Shown piece after piece: positions 49,819 through 59,368 of a stretch of 64,000 nucleotides of DNA. Position 1 is the first letter of the stretch. The number at the start of each line of letters is the position of its first letter. The notes below the pieces were generated by a model. The model ran no database searches, was not told the DNA's origin, and saw nothing but the letters and a program-made list of their open reading frames with translations. The translations under genes and the position numbers were made by a program. Origin of the DNA: Sphingomonas baiyangensis (lineage in GTDB: Bacteria; Pseudomonadota; Alphaproteobacteria; Sphingomonadales; Sphingomonadaceae); assembly GCF_005144715.1 (NCBI RefSeq), contig NZ_SWKR01000002.1, positions 1,974,227 through 2,038,226 on the forward strand, in the 5' to 3' direction.

Positions 49819-52040
49819 ACCTGGTCCGCCCGCGCGAACATGCGACTGCACCGGCGTTCTGGCCGCTGGCAGGCGTCGCATTCGTGGTGGCTATCGCTCT
49901 CTCGAGCATGCGGCTGGTCGCCGCACCGGGCTTCGAATTCTATCTGGGCCCGCTGTTCTACCTGCTGGCCTATCGCTGGTTCGGATTGACCGCCGGGCTG
50001 ACGGTGGCCGCGGCAACCATGGCGCCGTCGATACTGTGGTGGGGGCACCCCGTTTCGGTCCTGCTGGCGCTCGGCCATGTGCTGGTCATCCATCGCTTCG
50101 CACGCGGCCAGCAGAGCCTTGCTTCGCTCACCTTCGTCTATCAGGCGACGATCGGCGTCGCTGCCGCGCTCGCACTTGTCTGGGTGCATTCTGACACGCC
50201 GATCGAGGTCGCGGCGGTTGTCTCGTTGCGCAAGATTCTGTGCGAAATCCTGCTCGCGGCGGTTGCCGATCTCATCACACTCGGGCTGATCGTCGATCCC
50301 GTTCGCGGGACGGTGCGCCGTGCCCGTCAATTCGGGCTTCAGCGGTCGCTTGAGGCCGCAGTATCGATCGCGGTCGCAGGCGCGACGACGCTGTTCCTTC
50401 TTGGCGAACTGCGACACGTCGGCGACCGGCTGGCGATCCACGAACAGGAAGTTGCACAGGCGGTAGCCGAACGCGAGCGCAAGGAGCCTTTGCGACCCGG
50501 ACAGCGTTCGACCTTGTTGCTGCCGGGGGCTCGGGCGGCCATGCCCTTCGTCGTCGATCGCACCGCGACGATCGGCGCCGCAGCGGGCCGGATCGGCTGC
50601 GCGCGAACCGATGCCGGACAGGCAGGGCCCGACGACCGCGATACCTTCGCCTACTGGCTGACCATGTGTTACGTCGTGCCGGCGGGCCCAGGGCTGTCGG
50701 CGGCCGTCGCGCCGCAGCCCCATGTGCTGGCCCTGTTCGGTGACGTCCTCCGCGGCGTCACGCCGATGATGATCTTCCTGGTGATTGCCGAGCTAGGCTT
50801 GCTGGCCTTCGGCCGCGCGATCCGGCGATCGATGCGCCTGTGGGAAGCGGCGCTGCGCGGCTTTGGGGCGCGCGAGACACTTGCGCTACCGCACGCCCCC
50901 TTTCACGAAACCGACGCGCTGCTCCGCGCTTTCGTATCGACGAACAACGAGTATGTGGTGGCGGAGCAGGAGCGTCAGCGCCTGTCGCGCGCCGTCGACG
51001 AACTGCGCTCGACGATCGAGCTCAAGCTGTTCAACGATGTCGGGTTCGACCCTGCAACCTGCGCACTCCATTTCGTCAAGATCGATCCGATCACGGGCGA
51101 GCGCGGGCTCAGTTTTCCCGTCCACGGCGCCGATGCCGGACAGTTCGCTGCGAGCGCCGGCAAGCATGATGTGATGATCGAGTTTCGCCGCGGGGACAGT
51201 GGCGACGATCAATGGTATCTTCTGCTGGCGCATGAATATGACGAGGCGCGCGGCCACTGGCGCTATGGCTGCCTCATCCGGCTGCGAACCGCCAAGGCGT
51301 TTCAATCGCGAATGCGTCATAATGCACGGCTGATGGAGCTTGGCGGCATGGCGAGTGCGCTAAGTCATGAACTGCGTCAGCCGCTTTTCACCATCTCTCT
51401 TGCTGCCGAGAACGGGAGCCTGATGCTCGACCCTTCCGATCCGTCTGCGGCAAAGGTCGCAGCGAAGTTCGAGCGGATCATCGAGCAGGTAGAGCGCGCG
51501 AGTTCAATCGTACAGCGGACGAGCAGCTATGCGCGGCTCGAACGCGACGAGCGCGAACCGACCAATCTCGTGCAGGCGACCCATGATGCGATCCGGTTCA
51601 TGCGGCCAGTGATGACCGAACGGTCGATTCACCTGCGGACAAAGCTTCCCGCCCATGTGCCGATGCTGCTTCTGCCCCGCATCGGGATCGAGCAGATCGT
51701 CGTCAACGCGCTTCAGAATGCCGCCGATTCAATCGATGCCGCACGCGAGTGCGGGCGGGCGGATGCGGGGCGCATAGCGATCGCTTTGTGGCAGGCCGCC
51801 GACGCGATGACCGTGACGATCACCGACGACGGCGCCGGCATCAACGATGCGGTGGGTCCGCGCGCCTTCGATGCGTTCTGCACCAGCAAGCCGGCGGGCA
51901 AGGGCACTGGCCTTGGCTTGTTCGTCTGTCGCCAGATCATGGACGAGGTGGGTGGATCGATTGCCCTGACCGCGAACGACGGACGCCCAGGTGCTACCTT
52001 GACGCTGCGGTTTCTCATCGCCGAGGAGCCCGGACGATGA
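49812..52040 (+). CDS. Membrane-bound sensor histidine kinase
   Basis: 742 residues. Residues 1-200 hold several membrane helices (FWPLAGVAFVVAIALSS, GLTAGLTVAAATMAPSIL), a periplasmic-like loop follows up to a helix near 320 (VTPMMIFLVIAELGLLAFG). A coiled-coil linker leads to the kinase core: H519 in SALSHELRQPLF, N-box IVVNALQNAADSID, G1 ITDDGAGIND, G2 GKGTGLGLFV. The layout is like DctB/FixL-type kinases paired with FixJ regulators, as found next to it. Signal unknown. Confidence 0.9.
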   Translation: MLNLVRPREHATAPAFWPLAGVAFVVAIALSSMRLVAAPGFEFYLGPLFYLLAYRWFGLTAGLTVAAATMAPSILWWGHPVSVLLALGHVLVIHRFARGQQSLASLTFVYQATIGVAAALALVWVHSDTPIEVAAVVSLRKILCEILLAAVADLITLGLIVDPVRGTVRRARQFGLQRSLEAAVSIAVAGATTLFLLGELRHVGDRLAIHEQEVAQAVAERERKEPLRPGQRSTLLLPGARAAMPFVVDRTATIGAAAGRIGCARTDAGQAGPDDRDTFAYWLTMCYVVPAGPGLSAAVAPQPHVLALFGDVLRGVTPMMIFLVIAELGLLAFGRAIRRSMRLWEAALRGFGARETLALPHAPFHETDALLRAFVSTNNEYVVAEQERQRLSRAVDELRSTIELKLFNDVGFDPATCALHFVKIDPITGERGLSFPVHGADAGQFAASAGKHDVMIEFRRGDSGDDQWYLLLAHEYDEARGHWRYGCLIRLRTAKAFQSRMRHNARLMELGGMASALSHELRQPLFTISLAAENGSLMLDPSDPSAAKVAAKFERIIEQVERASSIVQRTSSYARLERDEREPTNLVQATHDAIRFMRPVMTERSIHLRTKLPAHVPMLLLPRIGIEQIVVNALQNAADSIDAARECGRADAGRIAIALWQAADAMTVTITDDGAGINDAVGPRAFDAFCTSKPAGKGTGLGLFVCRQIMDEVGGSIALTANDGRPGATLTLRFLIAEEPGR

Positions 52041-52693
52041 CGATCGCCGAGGCGGAGCGGAACGTCTTCCTCGTCGACGACGATAATGACGTGCGCGATG
52101 AGCTCGCGACGGCATTGTCGATGCGTGGCTTCGCGGTCCGGGCGTTTGCTGACGGTGAGACGTTCCTCGCGGTGCAGAACGTGCTTCCCGGCGGCTGTGT
52201 CGTGCTCGACCTCAATATGCCGGGCCTGAACGGGATGGATGTCCAGGCCGCGCTAGCCGAGCGCGACAGCGCCCACAAAGTCGTGGTTCTGACCGGCTCC
52301 GGATCGGTTCCTGCCGCCGTTCGGGCGATGCACGCCGGCGCGATAGACTTCATCGAGAAGCCGTTCCGGATCGAGGATCTGGTTCGGGCGATCGGCCGCG
52401 CGCTGACGCATCAGCGACAGTCGCTGCGCGAGGCCAACAGACGGCGCGAGGCGCAGGCACAGATCGATCGATTGTCCGAGCGGGAACGTGATGTGCTGGC
52501 AGGGATGGTGCTGGGCCTGGCCAACAAGATCATCGCTTATCGTCTAGGTTTGTCGGTGCGGACGGTCGAAACCTATCGCGCGCACGTCATGGACAAGCTC
52601 GCCGTGCGAAGCCTTGCCGAGGCAGTACAGATCGCGATCGATGCGGAACTGTCTCCCAAGGGGGATATCCTGCGAGTCGACCCCGTCGGCTGA
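52037..52693 (+). CDS. FixJ/NarL-type response regulator
   Basis: 218 residues, ATGA-coupled to the kinase. Receiver domain with D58 (VVLDLNMPGLNG), Thr/Ser in VVLTGSGS and Lys in FIEKPFR; C-terminal LuxR-type helix-turn-helix (LSERERDVLAGMVLGLANK, then AYRLGLSVRTVETYRAHVMDKL). It is the transcriptional output of the kinase upstream and so the terminal gene of the operon. Confidence 0.93.
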   Translation: MTIAEAERNVFLVDDDNDVRDELATALSMRGFAVRAFADGETFLAVQNVLPGGCVVLDLNMPGLNGMDVQAALAERDSAHKVVVLTGSGSVPAAVRAMHAGAIDFIEKPFRIEDLVRAIGRALTHQRQSLREANRRREAQAQIDRLSERERDVLAGMVLGLANKIIAYRLGLSVRTVETYRAHVMDKLAVRSLAEAVQIAIDAELSPKGDILRVDPVG

Positions 52694-52702
52694 GAACATG
52701 CG

Positions 52703-54499
52703 TCATGCAGCGGCGGCGAGCCGATCGCTGGCGGTTCCATCGCGCACGAAAGCCGTCGCCAGCTGTTCAGTGAGGGCAGGCGCGACAAGGAAGCCCTGGA
52801 TCGAATCACAATCGAGATCGCGCAGCATCTCCGCCTGGTCCTTTTCCTCGACCCCCTCGGCGACGACCTTGAGACCAAGGCGATGGGCAAGGTCGATGAC
52901 GCTTTTGACAATCACCCGATCCTTGCCCCCCGCACAGATCGCTTCGATGAAACTGCGGTCGATCTTCACATGCCCGATCGGCAACTGGCGCAGATGGGTC
53001 AGCGACGCGAAGCCCGTGCCGAAATCATCGAAGGCGATGTCGATCCCGCAGGCATCGAGCCGCTCGACCGCGGCACGCACCGCACGGCCGCCGCGATCGA
53101 GCAGCATTCCCTCGGTAATCTCGACGCACAGCTGGTCGTGGCGGATGCGGCCGCTCTCGACCGCAGCGACGATCTGGTCGACGAACGACGGCGAGCGGAA
53201 GTCTCCCAGCGTCGCGTTGATGGCGATCCACTGGAACGGCACCTTTTCGGCCTGCCAGCGCTCGATCTGCGCCAGGACCTGGCCGAGGACGAAATTGCCG
53301 ATATCGGCAGCGATCTGCTCGTCATCGAAGACCTCGCCGAACAACGCGGGGGTCTGAATGCTGCCGTCGGCACGGCGCCAGCGCAGCAGCGCCTCGAACG
53401 CCAAAGGCCGTTCGCACGACAAGTCGACGATCGGCTGATACAGGACGAACATCTCGTTTCTAGCCAGCGCCTGCTGAATGCTGGCGCGAAGGCCGGCACG
53501 CTGCTCGGCCGCCTCACGAAAACGCGGCTCGAACAGACGGGCGCACCCTCGTCCCGATTGCTTGGCGGCGTAGAGCGCCATGTCCGCGCATTTGAGCAGG
53601 TCGTGTTTGTTGGTGCCGTCGCGGGGAAAGAGCGCGGCGCCGACGCTTGCCTGCACCGTCCAGTCGCCCATCCCGTCAGACCGGCGGGCGCCAACCGCCG
53701 CGACGATCCGGTCGAGCCGGGCGGCGGCCTGCTCCACGCCATCTGCCGCCAGGATCAGCGCATATTCATCTCCGCCGAGCCGCGCGACGACCTCGCCTTC
53801 GTCGAGCTGGTCGCGCAATGTCTTCGCGACAGCGGTGAGCAAACGGTCGCCCGCGTCATGACCGTCGCTGTCGTTAACGTCCTTGAAATGGTCGAGGTCA
53901 AGGATCGCGGTAACGAAGGAACCGCTTTCCGCCGTCCGCTCGGAAAGCAATTCCATGAAGCGCCGCCGGTTTGGAAGCTCGGTCAGCGAGTCGATGTTCG
54001 CCAGCATCCATAACCGCTGCTCGGCTTCCTTCTGCGGCGTCACGTCGAAGCGGATCGCGGTATAGCCGGATCCGTCGCGGTGGGGCACGATCGTCGTGTC
54101 GACCCAATAAAGCCGGCCGGACTTGGCGCGATTGCAGATGACGTCGTGCCAAACTCGTCCGGCGCTAATCGTCCTGTAGAGGTTTTGGAAGAATGCCCGG
54201 TCGTGCACTCCCGAATGGACGATGCGGTGCGTCGCGCCGATCAATTCGGCTTCGGAATAGCCACTCAGTTCGCAGAACTTGGCATTGACCGACCGGATAC
54301 GGCCGTGGCGGTCGGTGACGGCGACGATTGCGGCGGCGTCTATTGCCTCGCGCTGGAAGTCGGCAAGCGCGGCCAAGGCTTTCAGTCGGCCCTGCTGGGA
54401 ACGCGTACGGCTCTCGAGCGCGGCGATCTCACGGTCGAGGTTGACGATCGTTTCCTCGACGACGCTGTCAGGGCCGATGATGCGTTGGTGTAGCGACAT
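52703..54499 (-). CDS. PAS-GGDEF-EAL c-di-GMP signalling protein
   Basis: 598 residues from ATG 54499 (the frame is open to 54592). A coiled coil (residues 15-50) precedes a PAS domain (AAIVAVTDRHGRIRSVNAKF), then a GGDEF domain with GGDEY and no obvious RxxD site before it (the stretch reads EGEVVARL), then an EAL domain: FEALLRW, INATLGDF, ITEGML, FDDFGTGFASL, KIDRSFI, VAEGVE and QGF. Both domains look catalytically competent, with the PDE side complete. It converges with the FixJ gene and lies beside the PilZ protein. Confidence 0.92.
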   Translation of the reverse strand: MSLHQRIIGPDSVVEETIVNLDREIAALESRTRSQQGRLKALAALADFQREAIDAAAIVAVTDRHGRIRSVNAKFCELSGYSEAELIGATHRIVHSGVHDRAFFQNLYRTISAGRVWHDVICNRAKSGRLYWVDTTIVPHRDGSGYTAIRFDVTPQKEAEQRLWMLANIDSLTELPNRRRFMELLSERTAESGSFVTAILDLDHFKDVNDSDGHDAGDRLLTAVAKTLRDQLDEGEVVARLGGDEYALILAADGVEQAAARLDRIVAAVGARRSDGMGDWTVQASVGAALFPRDGTNKHDLLKCADMALYAAKQSGRGCARLFEPRFREAAEQRAGLRASIQQALARNEMFVLYQPIVDLSCERPLAFEALLRWRRADGSIQTPALFGEVFDDEQIAADIGNFVLGQVLAQIERWQAEKVPFQWIAINATLGDFRSPSFVDQIVAAVESGRIRHDQLCVEITEGMLLDRGGRAVRAAVERLDACGIDIAFDDFGTGFASLTHLRQLPIGHVKIDRSFIEAICAGGKDRVIVKSVIDLAHRLGLKVVAEGVEEKDQAEMLRDLDCDSIQGFLVAPALTEQLATAFVRDGTASDRLAAAA

Positions 54500-54644
54500 G
54501 ATAGCTTTCCGCCGTGAAGCTTTGTAGAGGAAGCATTGTCGGTTAACGCAAATTAAAATAGCGGGTTTATACTGAGGTCGTATAAGTACCAATACGCAAA
54601 GGGAGGTGAGTGCGCTATCTGGCCTCGAAAGTTAGGGGCAGGCG

Positions 54645-55181
54645 ATGATTAACCGGGAGCCGAGAAAGTCGACGTTCATCCAGGCCCGGATGCTGACCGA
54701 TGCGGGTTGGTGCGATGCCACGATCCGCAACCTGTCGAGCGGAGGGATGATGCTCGAGATGGCGGGTGGCGCACCGCGGCGCGGCAGTTATGTCGAACTC
54801 CGCCGCACGACATCGGTGCTCGTTGGCCGGGTGGCGTGGTCGGCTGCCAATCGCTGCGGTATCAGTACGCGCGAGCGGATCGACATCGCAGCACTCGAAC
54901 GCGGCAAGGGGGCGGATGCTGTCGTCGCAGGAAGCGATCGACGCCTAGTGCCACGACGCAACGGTGCATCACCTTACGACGCGGCAACGATCGGCCGACT
55001 TATCGAGGCCGCGGTGCTCGGAATCGCGCTGGTCATCGCATCGCTGGCCTTGGCCTTCGCCGTCTATCACTTTCTCGAGCGCGTCTCGAACCAGATCATC
55101 GATGCTTCAGGCCCAAGCGCTGACGCAGCGCCGCCTGCCCTGGAGACCCAAGCGCCATCGCGGGGCAGCGGTTCGCAATAG
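54645..55181 (+). CDS. PilZ-domain protein with C-terminal membrane helix
   Basis: 178 residues. An N-terminal PilZ domain is suggested by REPRKSTFIQARML (R-x-x-x-R type) and ATIRNLSSGGMMLEM (the D/N-x-S-x-x-G motif, with Asn at the first position). A single hydrophobic helix lies near 120-145 (AAVLGIALVIASLALAFAVY). It would tether a c-di-GMP receptor to the membrane, next to the GGDEF-EAL gene transcribed divergently. The final tail is Ala/Pro-rich. Confidence 0.7.
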   Translation: MINREPRKSTFIQARMLTDAGWCDATIRNLSSGGMMLEMAGGAPRRGSYVELRRTTSVLVGRVAWSAANRCGISTRERIDIAALERGKGADAVVAGSDRRLVPRRNGASPYDAATIGRLIEAAVLGIALVIASLALAFAVYHFLERVSNQIIDASGPSADAAPPALETQAPSRGSGSQ

Positions 55182-55255
55182 ACCGACAGCTATCGGCCGG
55201 ACGAATGCATCCGGGATCGCAGCACCATTCTGCCGACATCGAGAAGCCAGACCGA

Positions 55256-56656
55256 TCACACAGGCGACAGATTTTGTTCCGACGCCCCTTCACTCCCGCG
55301 TCCGGGTAAACCGGAGCCCCGCAGCGATCGGCCCGCCGTCTCTGGTGTACGCGACAACGCCACCGCGCCTATCGCGCAGGCAACCATCATCACGAGCGCA
55401 GGTACCAGCTCGTTGCCGGTACGGTCGATCAACCAGCTGTTGAAGGCCGGGGCGGTGCCGCCGAACAGCGAGGTGGAGACGTTGTAGGCGATGGCGAACC
55501 CGGCAAACCGCACCTGTGTGGGGAACATCGCCGGGAACATCGCCGAAATGGTTGCCAGCTGGGGTACATAGAGCAGGCCGAGAAGAGCAAACCCGAGCAC
55601 GGCCCCGACCAAGCCGCTATTCATCAACAAGTAGAGCGGCACCACCGCGACGAACAGCCCGCCGAGCGAGAACCACCACAGCGGCTTGCGGCCCACCCGA
55701 TCGGACAGCGCGCCAGCGAACGGCACCAGCACCATCATGAAGAGCATCCCGACGATCGGAACGAGCAGCGCATCGTCGGCGCTCAGCCCGAGGCGACGCT
55801 GAAGGTATGTCGGCATGTAGCTAAGCAGCGTGTAGTTCACGACGTTGAGTGCGACGACCAGGCCGCCCATCGTCAGCAATTGCCGCCAGTAGCCGGTTAT
55901 CAGGTGGCGCAGCTCGACCGATGCCGCGGGTTCGGTTTGATGCTGCGCTTCGAGTTCGCGGAACACCGGCGTGTCTTCCATGCGGCCGCGCAGGTACAGC
56001 CCGATCAGGCCCATCGGGGCAGCGACGAAGAACGGCACGCGCCATCCCCAGTCGTACATCGCCGCTTCGCCCAGCAGGACCGAGAAGCCGAGCATGAGCA
56101 AGGCCCCGAACGAGAAGCCGGCAAGCGTGCCGAACTCGAGAAAACTGCCATAGAAGCCGCGCCGGTGGTCGGGCGAATATTCGGCCATGAAGGTGGCCGC
56201 CCCACCATATTCACCACCGGTGGAGAAGCCCTGCACCATGCGCAGCAGGACCAGCAACACTGGGGCCATGAACCCGATCCTGTCATAGGAGGGGATCAGC
56301 CCGACGCAGACCGTGGCCGCGGACATCAGGACGATGGTCAGCGCCAGCACCGTCTTGCGCCCGTACCGATCGCCGAGCGGCCCCCAGAACAGTCCACCCA
56401 GCGGACGCACGAGAAACGATATCGCGAAGGTTCCAAGCGCGAACAGCGTTGCCTCGGCAAGGTCGGCAGGAAACAGCGCCGCCGAGATATAGACCACGCC
56501 ATAGGCATAGATGCCATAGTCGAACCACTCGGTAGCATTGCCGAGCGCCGATGCGGCGATCGCCTTGCGGATCACCGGCGCCGGCGTCGATTCAGGATGC
56601 CCGGGCGAGACGTTTTCTCCGACGAGCTGTGGCTGGTTCGGGCGATGGTCGGTCAT
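55256..56656 (-). CDS. MHS-type major facilitator transporter (ProP-like)
   Basis: 466 residues from ATG 56656, which overlaps the upstream stop. Twelve hydrophobic segments and family motifs are present: ALGNATEWFDYGIYAYG at the first helix, RPLGGLFWGPLGDRYGRK, GFSTGGEYGGAATFMAEY, and the later GALSDRVGRK. The metabolite:H+ symporter family includes ProP and several osmolyte carriers. As the last gene of the ectoine operon, it is a good candidate for ectoine/hydroxyectoine uptake or recovery. Confidence 0.85.
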   Translation of the reverse strand: MTDHRPNQPQLVGENVSPGHPESTPAPVIRKAIAASALGNATEWFDYGIYAYGVVYISAALFPADLAEATLFALGTFAISFLVRPLGGLFWGPLGDRYGRKTVLALTIVLMSAATVCVGLIPSYDRIGFMAPVLLVLLRMVQGFSTGGEYGGAATFMAEYSPDHRRGFYGSFLEFGTLAGFSFGALLMLGFSVLLGEAAMYDWGWRVPFFVAAPMGLIGLYLRGRMEDTPVFRELEAQHQTEPAASVELRHLITGYWRQLLTMGGLVVALNVVNYTLLSYMPTYLQRRLGLSADDALLVPIVGMLFMMVLVPFAGALSDRVGRKPLWWFSLGGLFVAVVPLYLLMNSGLVGAVLGFALLGLLYVPQLATISAMFPAMFPTQVRFAGFAIAYNVSTSLFGGTAPAFNSWLIDRTGNELVPALVMMVACAIGAVALSRTPETAGRSLRGSGLPGRGSEGASEQNLSPV

Positions 56657-57894
56657 GGCGGGTCCCTTCCGGTCTCGGATCCCGCGGAATCCAGCGCGGC
56701 TGTCATCGGAGTGGTGCGGGGCAGGACCTGATACTGGCCCTGTTCGTCGGCGGGAACGGGTTCGGCCCTCGCCTGTCGCCAAAGCGCGAACATCAGCGCC
56801 GCTCCGGCACATGCGGCGACGAACAGGAACAGGCCCGATGTGCCCGCGACCGTCATCGTCGATGCCGCGCCGAGCGGGCCGGCGGCCGCACCGCACGAGT
56901 AGATCAGCACCAGCGTTCCACTCGCCGACACGCGCTGCTGGCCGGGTAGCCGATCATTGGCATGCGCCACGCAGAGCGGATAAAGTGCGAAACTCAGGCC
57001 GCCGAACAAGGCACCCAGCGCGAACAACGGCCAGCCGACGGTATCGATCATCGCGATCGCGAGGCTGGTGGCGAGCGTGCCTGCAAGCGCCAGGACGATC
57101 ACCCGGCGCCGGTCGAACCGGTCGGAGAGCATGCCCAGCGGCCACTGCAGCGCGACGCCGCCAAGGATCACCGTGCTCATGAACAGGGCGACCATCGACA
57201 GATCCATGCCCAGCCGGCGGCCGTAAACCGATCCGAGCGCATAGAATCCGCCGAGCATCAGCCCGGTAATCATCGCCCCCGCGACACCCAGCGGCGAGAC
57301 GGCGTACAGCGCAACGATGCCAAGCGGCTTTCCGCTTGCCGGGGCGGGCGCCGCGATCCTGGTCAGCGCAACCGGAATCGCCGCGAGCGAGACGAGGATC
57401 GAGGCAATCAGGAACGGTAGCGACGGCAGCGGGCCGCCAAGGTTGAGCAGATACTGCCCGACGGCCTGCCCGACATAGAGCGCGATCATGTAGCCGGCGA
57501 GGATCGCGCCGCGCGTGCTGCCTTGCGCGCGTTCGTTGAGCCAGCTTTCGAGGCAGACATAAACCCCGGCCACGCAGAAGCCGTCGATCAGCCGCAAACC
57601 TCCCCAGAACAGCGGGTGGGGATGGATCGCATAGGCCAGCGTGCTGGCGGATAGCAGCGACACGAAGGCGGTGAAGGCGCGGATATGGCCGACCTGCCCC
57701 ACCAACAGCCCCGCCTTCAGCGAGCCGCCGACAAGTCCCGCGAAATAGCCCGTCGCCACCGCGCCGACCACCAGCGCGCTGTTGCCCGCCTGTTCGAGCC
57801 GGACGGCCAGCAGCGAGCTCATGAAACCACTGCCCGCCATCAGCATGAAGATGGCAAGCAGCAGGCTTTGCACCGGGGCGATGGATTTTAGCAC
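56653..57894 (-). CDS. MFS transporter, YcaD-like
   Basis: 413 residues from GTG 57894 (an upstream extension would overlap the ask stop). Twelve membrane segments; the motifs VGAVATGYFAGLVGGSL, then ESWLNERAQGSTRGAILAGY and QWPLGMLSDRFDRRR are typical of the YcaD/CynX-like branch. It lies 34 bases after ask and overlaps the second transporter (ATGA). It might export ectoine or a precursor; the substrate is not known. Confidence 0.8.
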   Translation of the reverse strand: MLKSIAPVQSLLLAIFMLMAGSGFMSSLLAVRLEQAGNSALVVGAVATGYFAGLVGGSLKAGLLVGQVGHIRAFTAFVSLLSASTLAYAIHPHPLFWGGLRLIDGFCVAGVYVCLESWLNERAQGSTRGAILAGYMIALYVGQAVGQYLLNLGGPLPSLPFLIASILVSLAAIPVALTRIAAPAPASGKPLGIVALYAVSPLGVAGAMITGLMLGGFYALGSVYGRRLGMDLSMVALFMSTVILGGVALQWPLGMLSDRFDRRRVIVLALAGTLATSLAIAMIDTVGWPLFALGALFGGLSFALYPLCVAHANDRLPGQQRVSASGTLVLIYSCGAAAGPLGAASTMTVAGTSGLFLFVAACAGAALMFALWRQARAEPVPADEQGQYQVLPRTTPMTAALDSAGSETGRDPP

Positions 57895-57928
57895 GATGGC
57901 TCGCGCAGCAGCTGTGGGAAGGCCGGGA

Positions 57929-59368
57929 TCAGGCTGCGAACAGCCTGCCGCTTTGCGCCGCCGGCTCCTTTTCAACCAGTGCAGCGTGCAGCGCGCTCGT
58001 CGCGCGATCGAAATCGTCGCAGGCGATGATGAACTGGACATCGACGTTGCGAATCTGGTGCTGCATCGCGATCATCCGCACGCCGGCCTGCTCGAGCGCC
58101 ATCAGCGCGCGCGGCACGAGGCCCGGCTCGGAAATGTCGCTGCCGATCACCGCCACCATCGCTACCGGCTGAAAGGAGACGGCGGCGCGCGGAAAGCGCT
58201 GTTCGAGATCATCGACGATGCCGGGCAGCGCGGCGGCCTGACCCGACAGATAATGGGTGATGGTATTCGCGTTGGAGGACTTGCTGACCACCCAGGCGCC
58301 GTGGCGCGTGAGGACCTCCAGAATGCCGCTGTCGAAGCCCTTTTCGCCCACCATGTCCTGTTCGAAGAATTCCAGCGCGTGCATTTCGCGCAGCCCCGTG
58401 ACGATTTCGACGCGCGGTGCATCGGACATGTAATCGGCGCAGATCAGCGTGCCTTCGTCGTCGCGGTCGAAGGTGTTGCGCACGCAAAGCGGGATACCCG
58501 CCTGACGCAGGCCGCGTCCTGCGCGCGGATGGATCGCTTCCATACCCAGATTGGCGAGCTGATCGGCGACGTCGTAATTGGTCCGACCGATCTTGCGCGC
58601 ACGGTCCGTTCCGATCAGTCGGGGATCGGCACTGGAGAGGTGGAATTCCTTGTGGATGATCGCGCGGCGCGCCTGCGTGAGCACCGCGATCCGTGAAAAG
58701 GTCATTTCCGAATAGCCCCGCGCATAGCGCCGCACCATGCCGCCCTCGCACCCCGCATAGCCGGTGACGATCGGCATCTGGCTCGACAGGTCGATCGGTT
58801 CGAGCGCGTCGAGGATGCGTTGATCGAGACTGCCCAGATCGTCGTCGGTCCACAGCGTGAGGTCGACGAAGACCGCATTGACGCCGCGGTCGCGCAACAG
58901 CAGCGCGGTCGAGTGCGCGCTGTGCGCCTCGCCCAGTCCGGCGAGCATTTCGCGCGCGGTGGTGAGCAGATCGCCCAGGCTGAAGCGGCGGTGCGCGCGC
59001 AACCGGTCGACATCGTCGAGACAGGCGCTGAGCGCCTCGATCCGCTGATGAACGAAGCGATCGGCATGGGCGAGGCTTTCGCTGTGCGCGAACATTTCGG
59101 CATTGCGCTCGCACATGGCCTGCCGCACGCGTTCGAGCGCGTCCCTCCATCCCGGCTCGCTTTGCGCGAGGCACGAATAGACGCCCGGTTCGCCCGACTT
59201 CTTGTTCTCGAGCAGGATGTCGGTCATCCCGGCATAGGCCGACACGACGAAGATACGCTGGTACAGTTCGTCGGCTACCCGATCGCCGATCAGGACGTTG
59301 TCGAACAGCGTGGCGGTAGCCGCCATCGACGTGCCGCCGACTTTCTCGACGCTATGCGGTGCGGTCAT
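57929..59368 (-). CDS. ask: Ectoine-type aspartate kinase (Ask_Ect)
   Basis: 479 residues. The N-terminal KVGGTSM motif and SAYAGMTDILL mark the kinase domain, and the C-terminus carries two ACT-like segments (MVAVIGSDISEPG, VRMIAMQHQIRNVDVQFII). The specialised ectoine-cluster enzyme supplies aspartyl phosphate for L-aspartate-semialdehyde, the precursor of diaminobutyrate, and is usually less feedback inhibited than the lysine-pathway enzyme. The ATG overlaps the ectD stop. Confidence 0.92.
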   Translation of the reverse strand: MTAPHSVEKVGGTSMAATATLFDNVLIGDRVADELYQRIFVVSAYAGMTDILLENKKSGEPGVYSCLAQSEPGWRDALERVRQAMCERNAEMFAHSESLAHADRFVHQRIEALSACLDDVDRLRAHRRFSLGDLLTTAREMLAGLGEAHSAHSTALLLRDRGVNAVFVDLTLWTDDDLGSLDQRILDALEPIDLSSQMPIVTGYAGCEGGMVRRYARGYSEMTFSRIAVLTQARRAIIHKEFHLSSADPRLIGTDRARKIGRTNYDVADQLANLGMEAIHPRAGRGLRQAGIPLCVRNTFDRDDEGTLICADYMSDAPRVEIVTGLREMHALEFFEQDMVGEKGFDSGILEVLTRHGAWVVSKSSNANTITHYLSGQAAALPGIVDDLEQRFPRAAVSFQPVAMVAVIGSDISEPGLVPRALMALEQAGVRMIAMQHQIRNVDVQFIIACDDFDRATSALHAALVEKEPAAQSGRLFAA

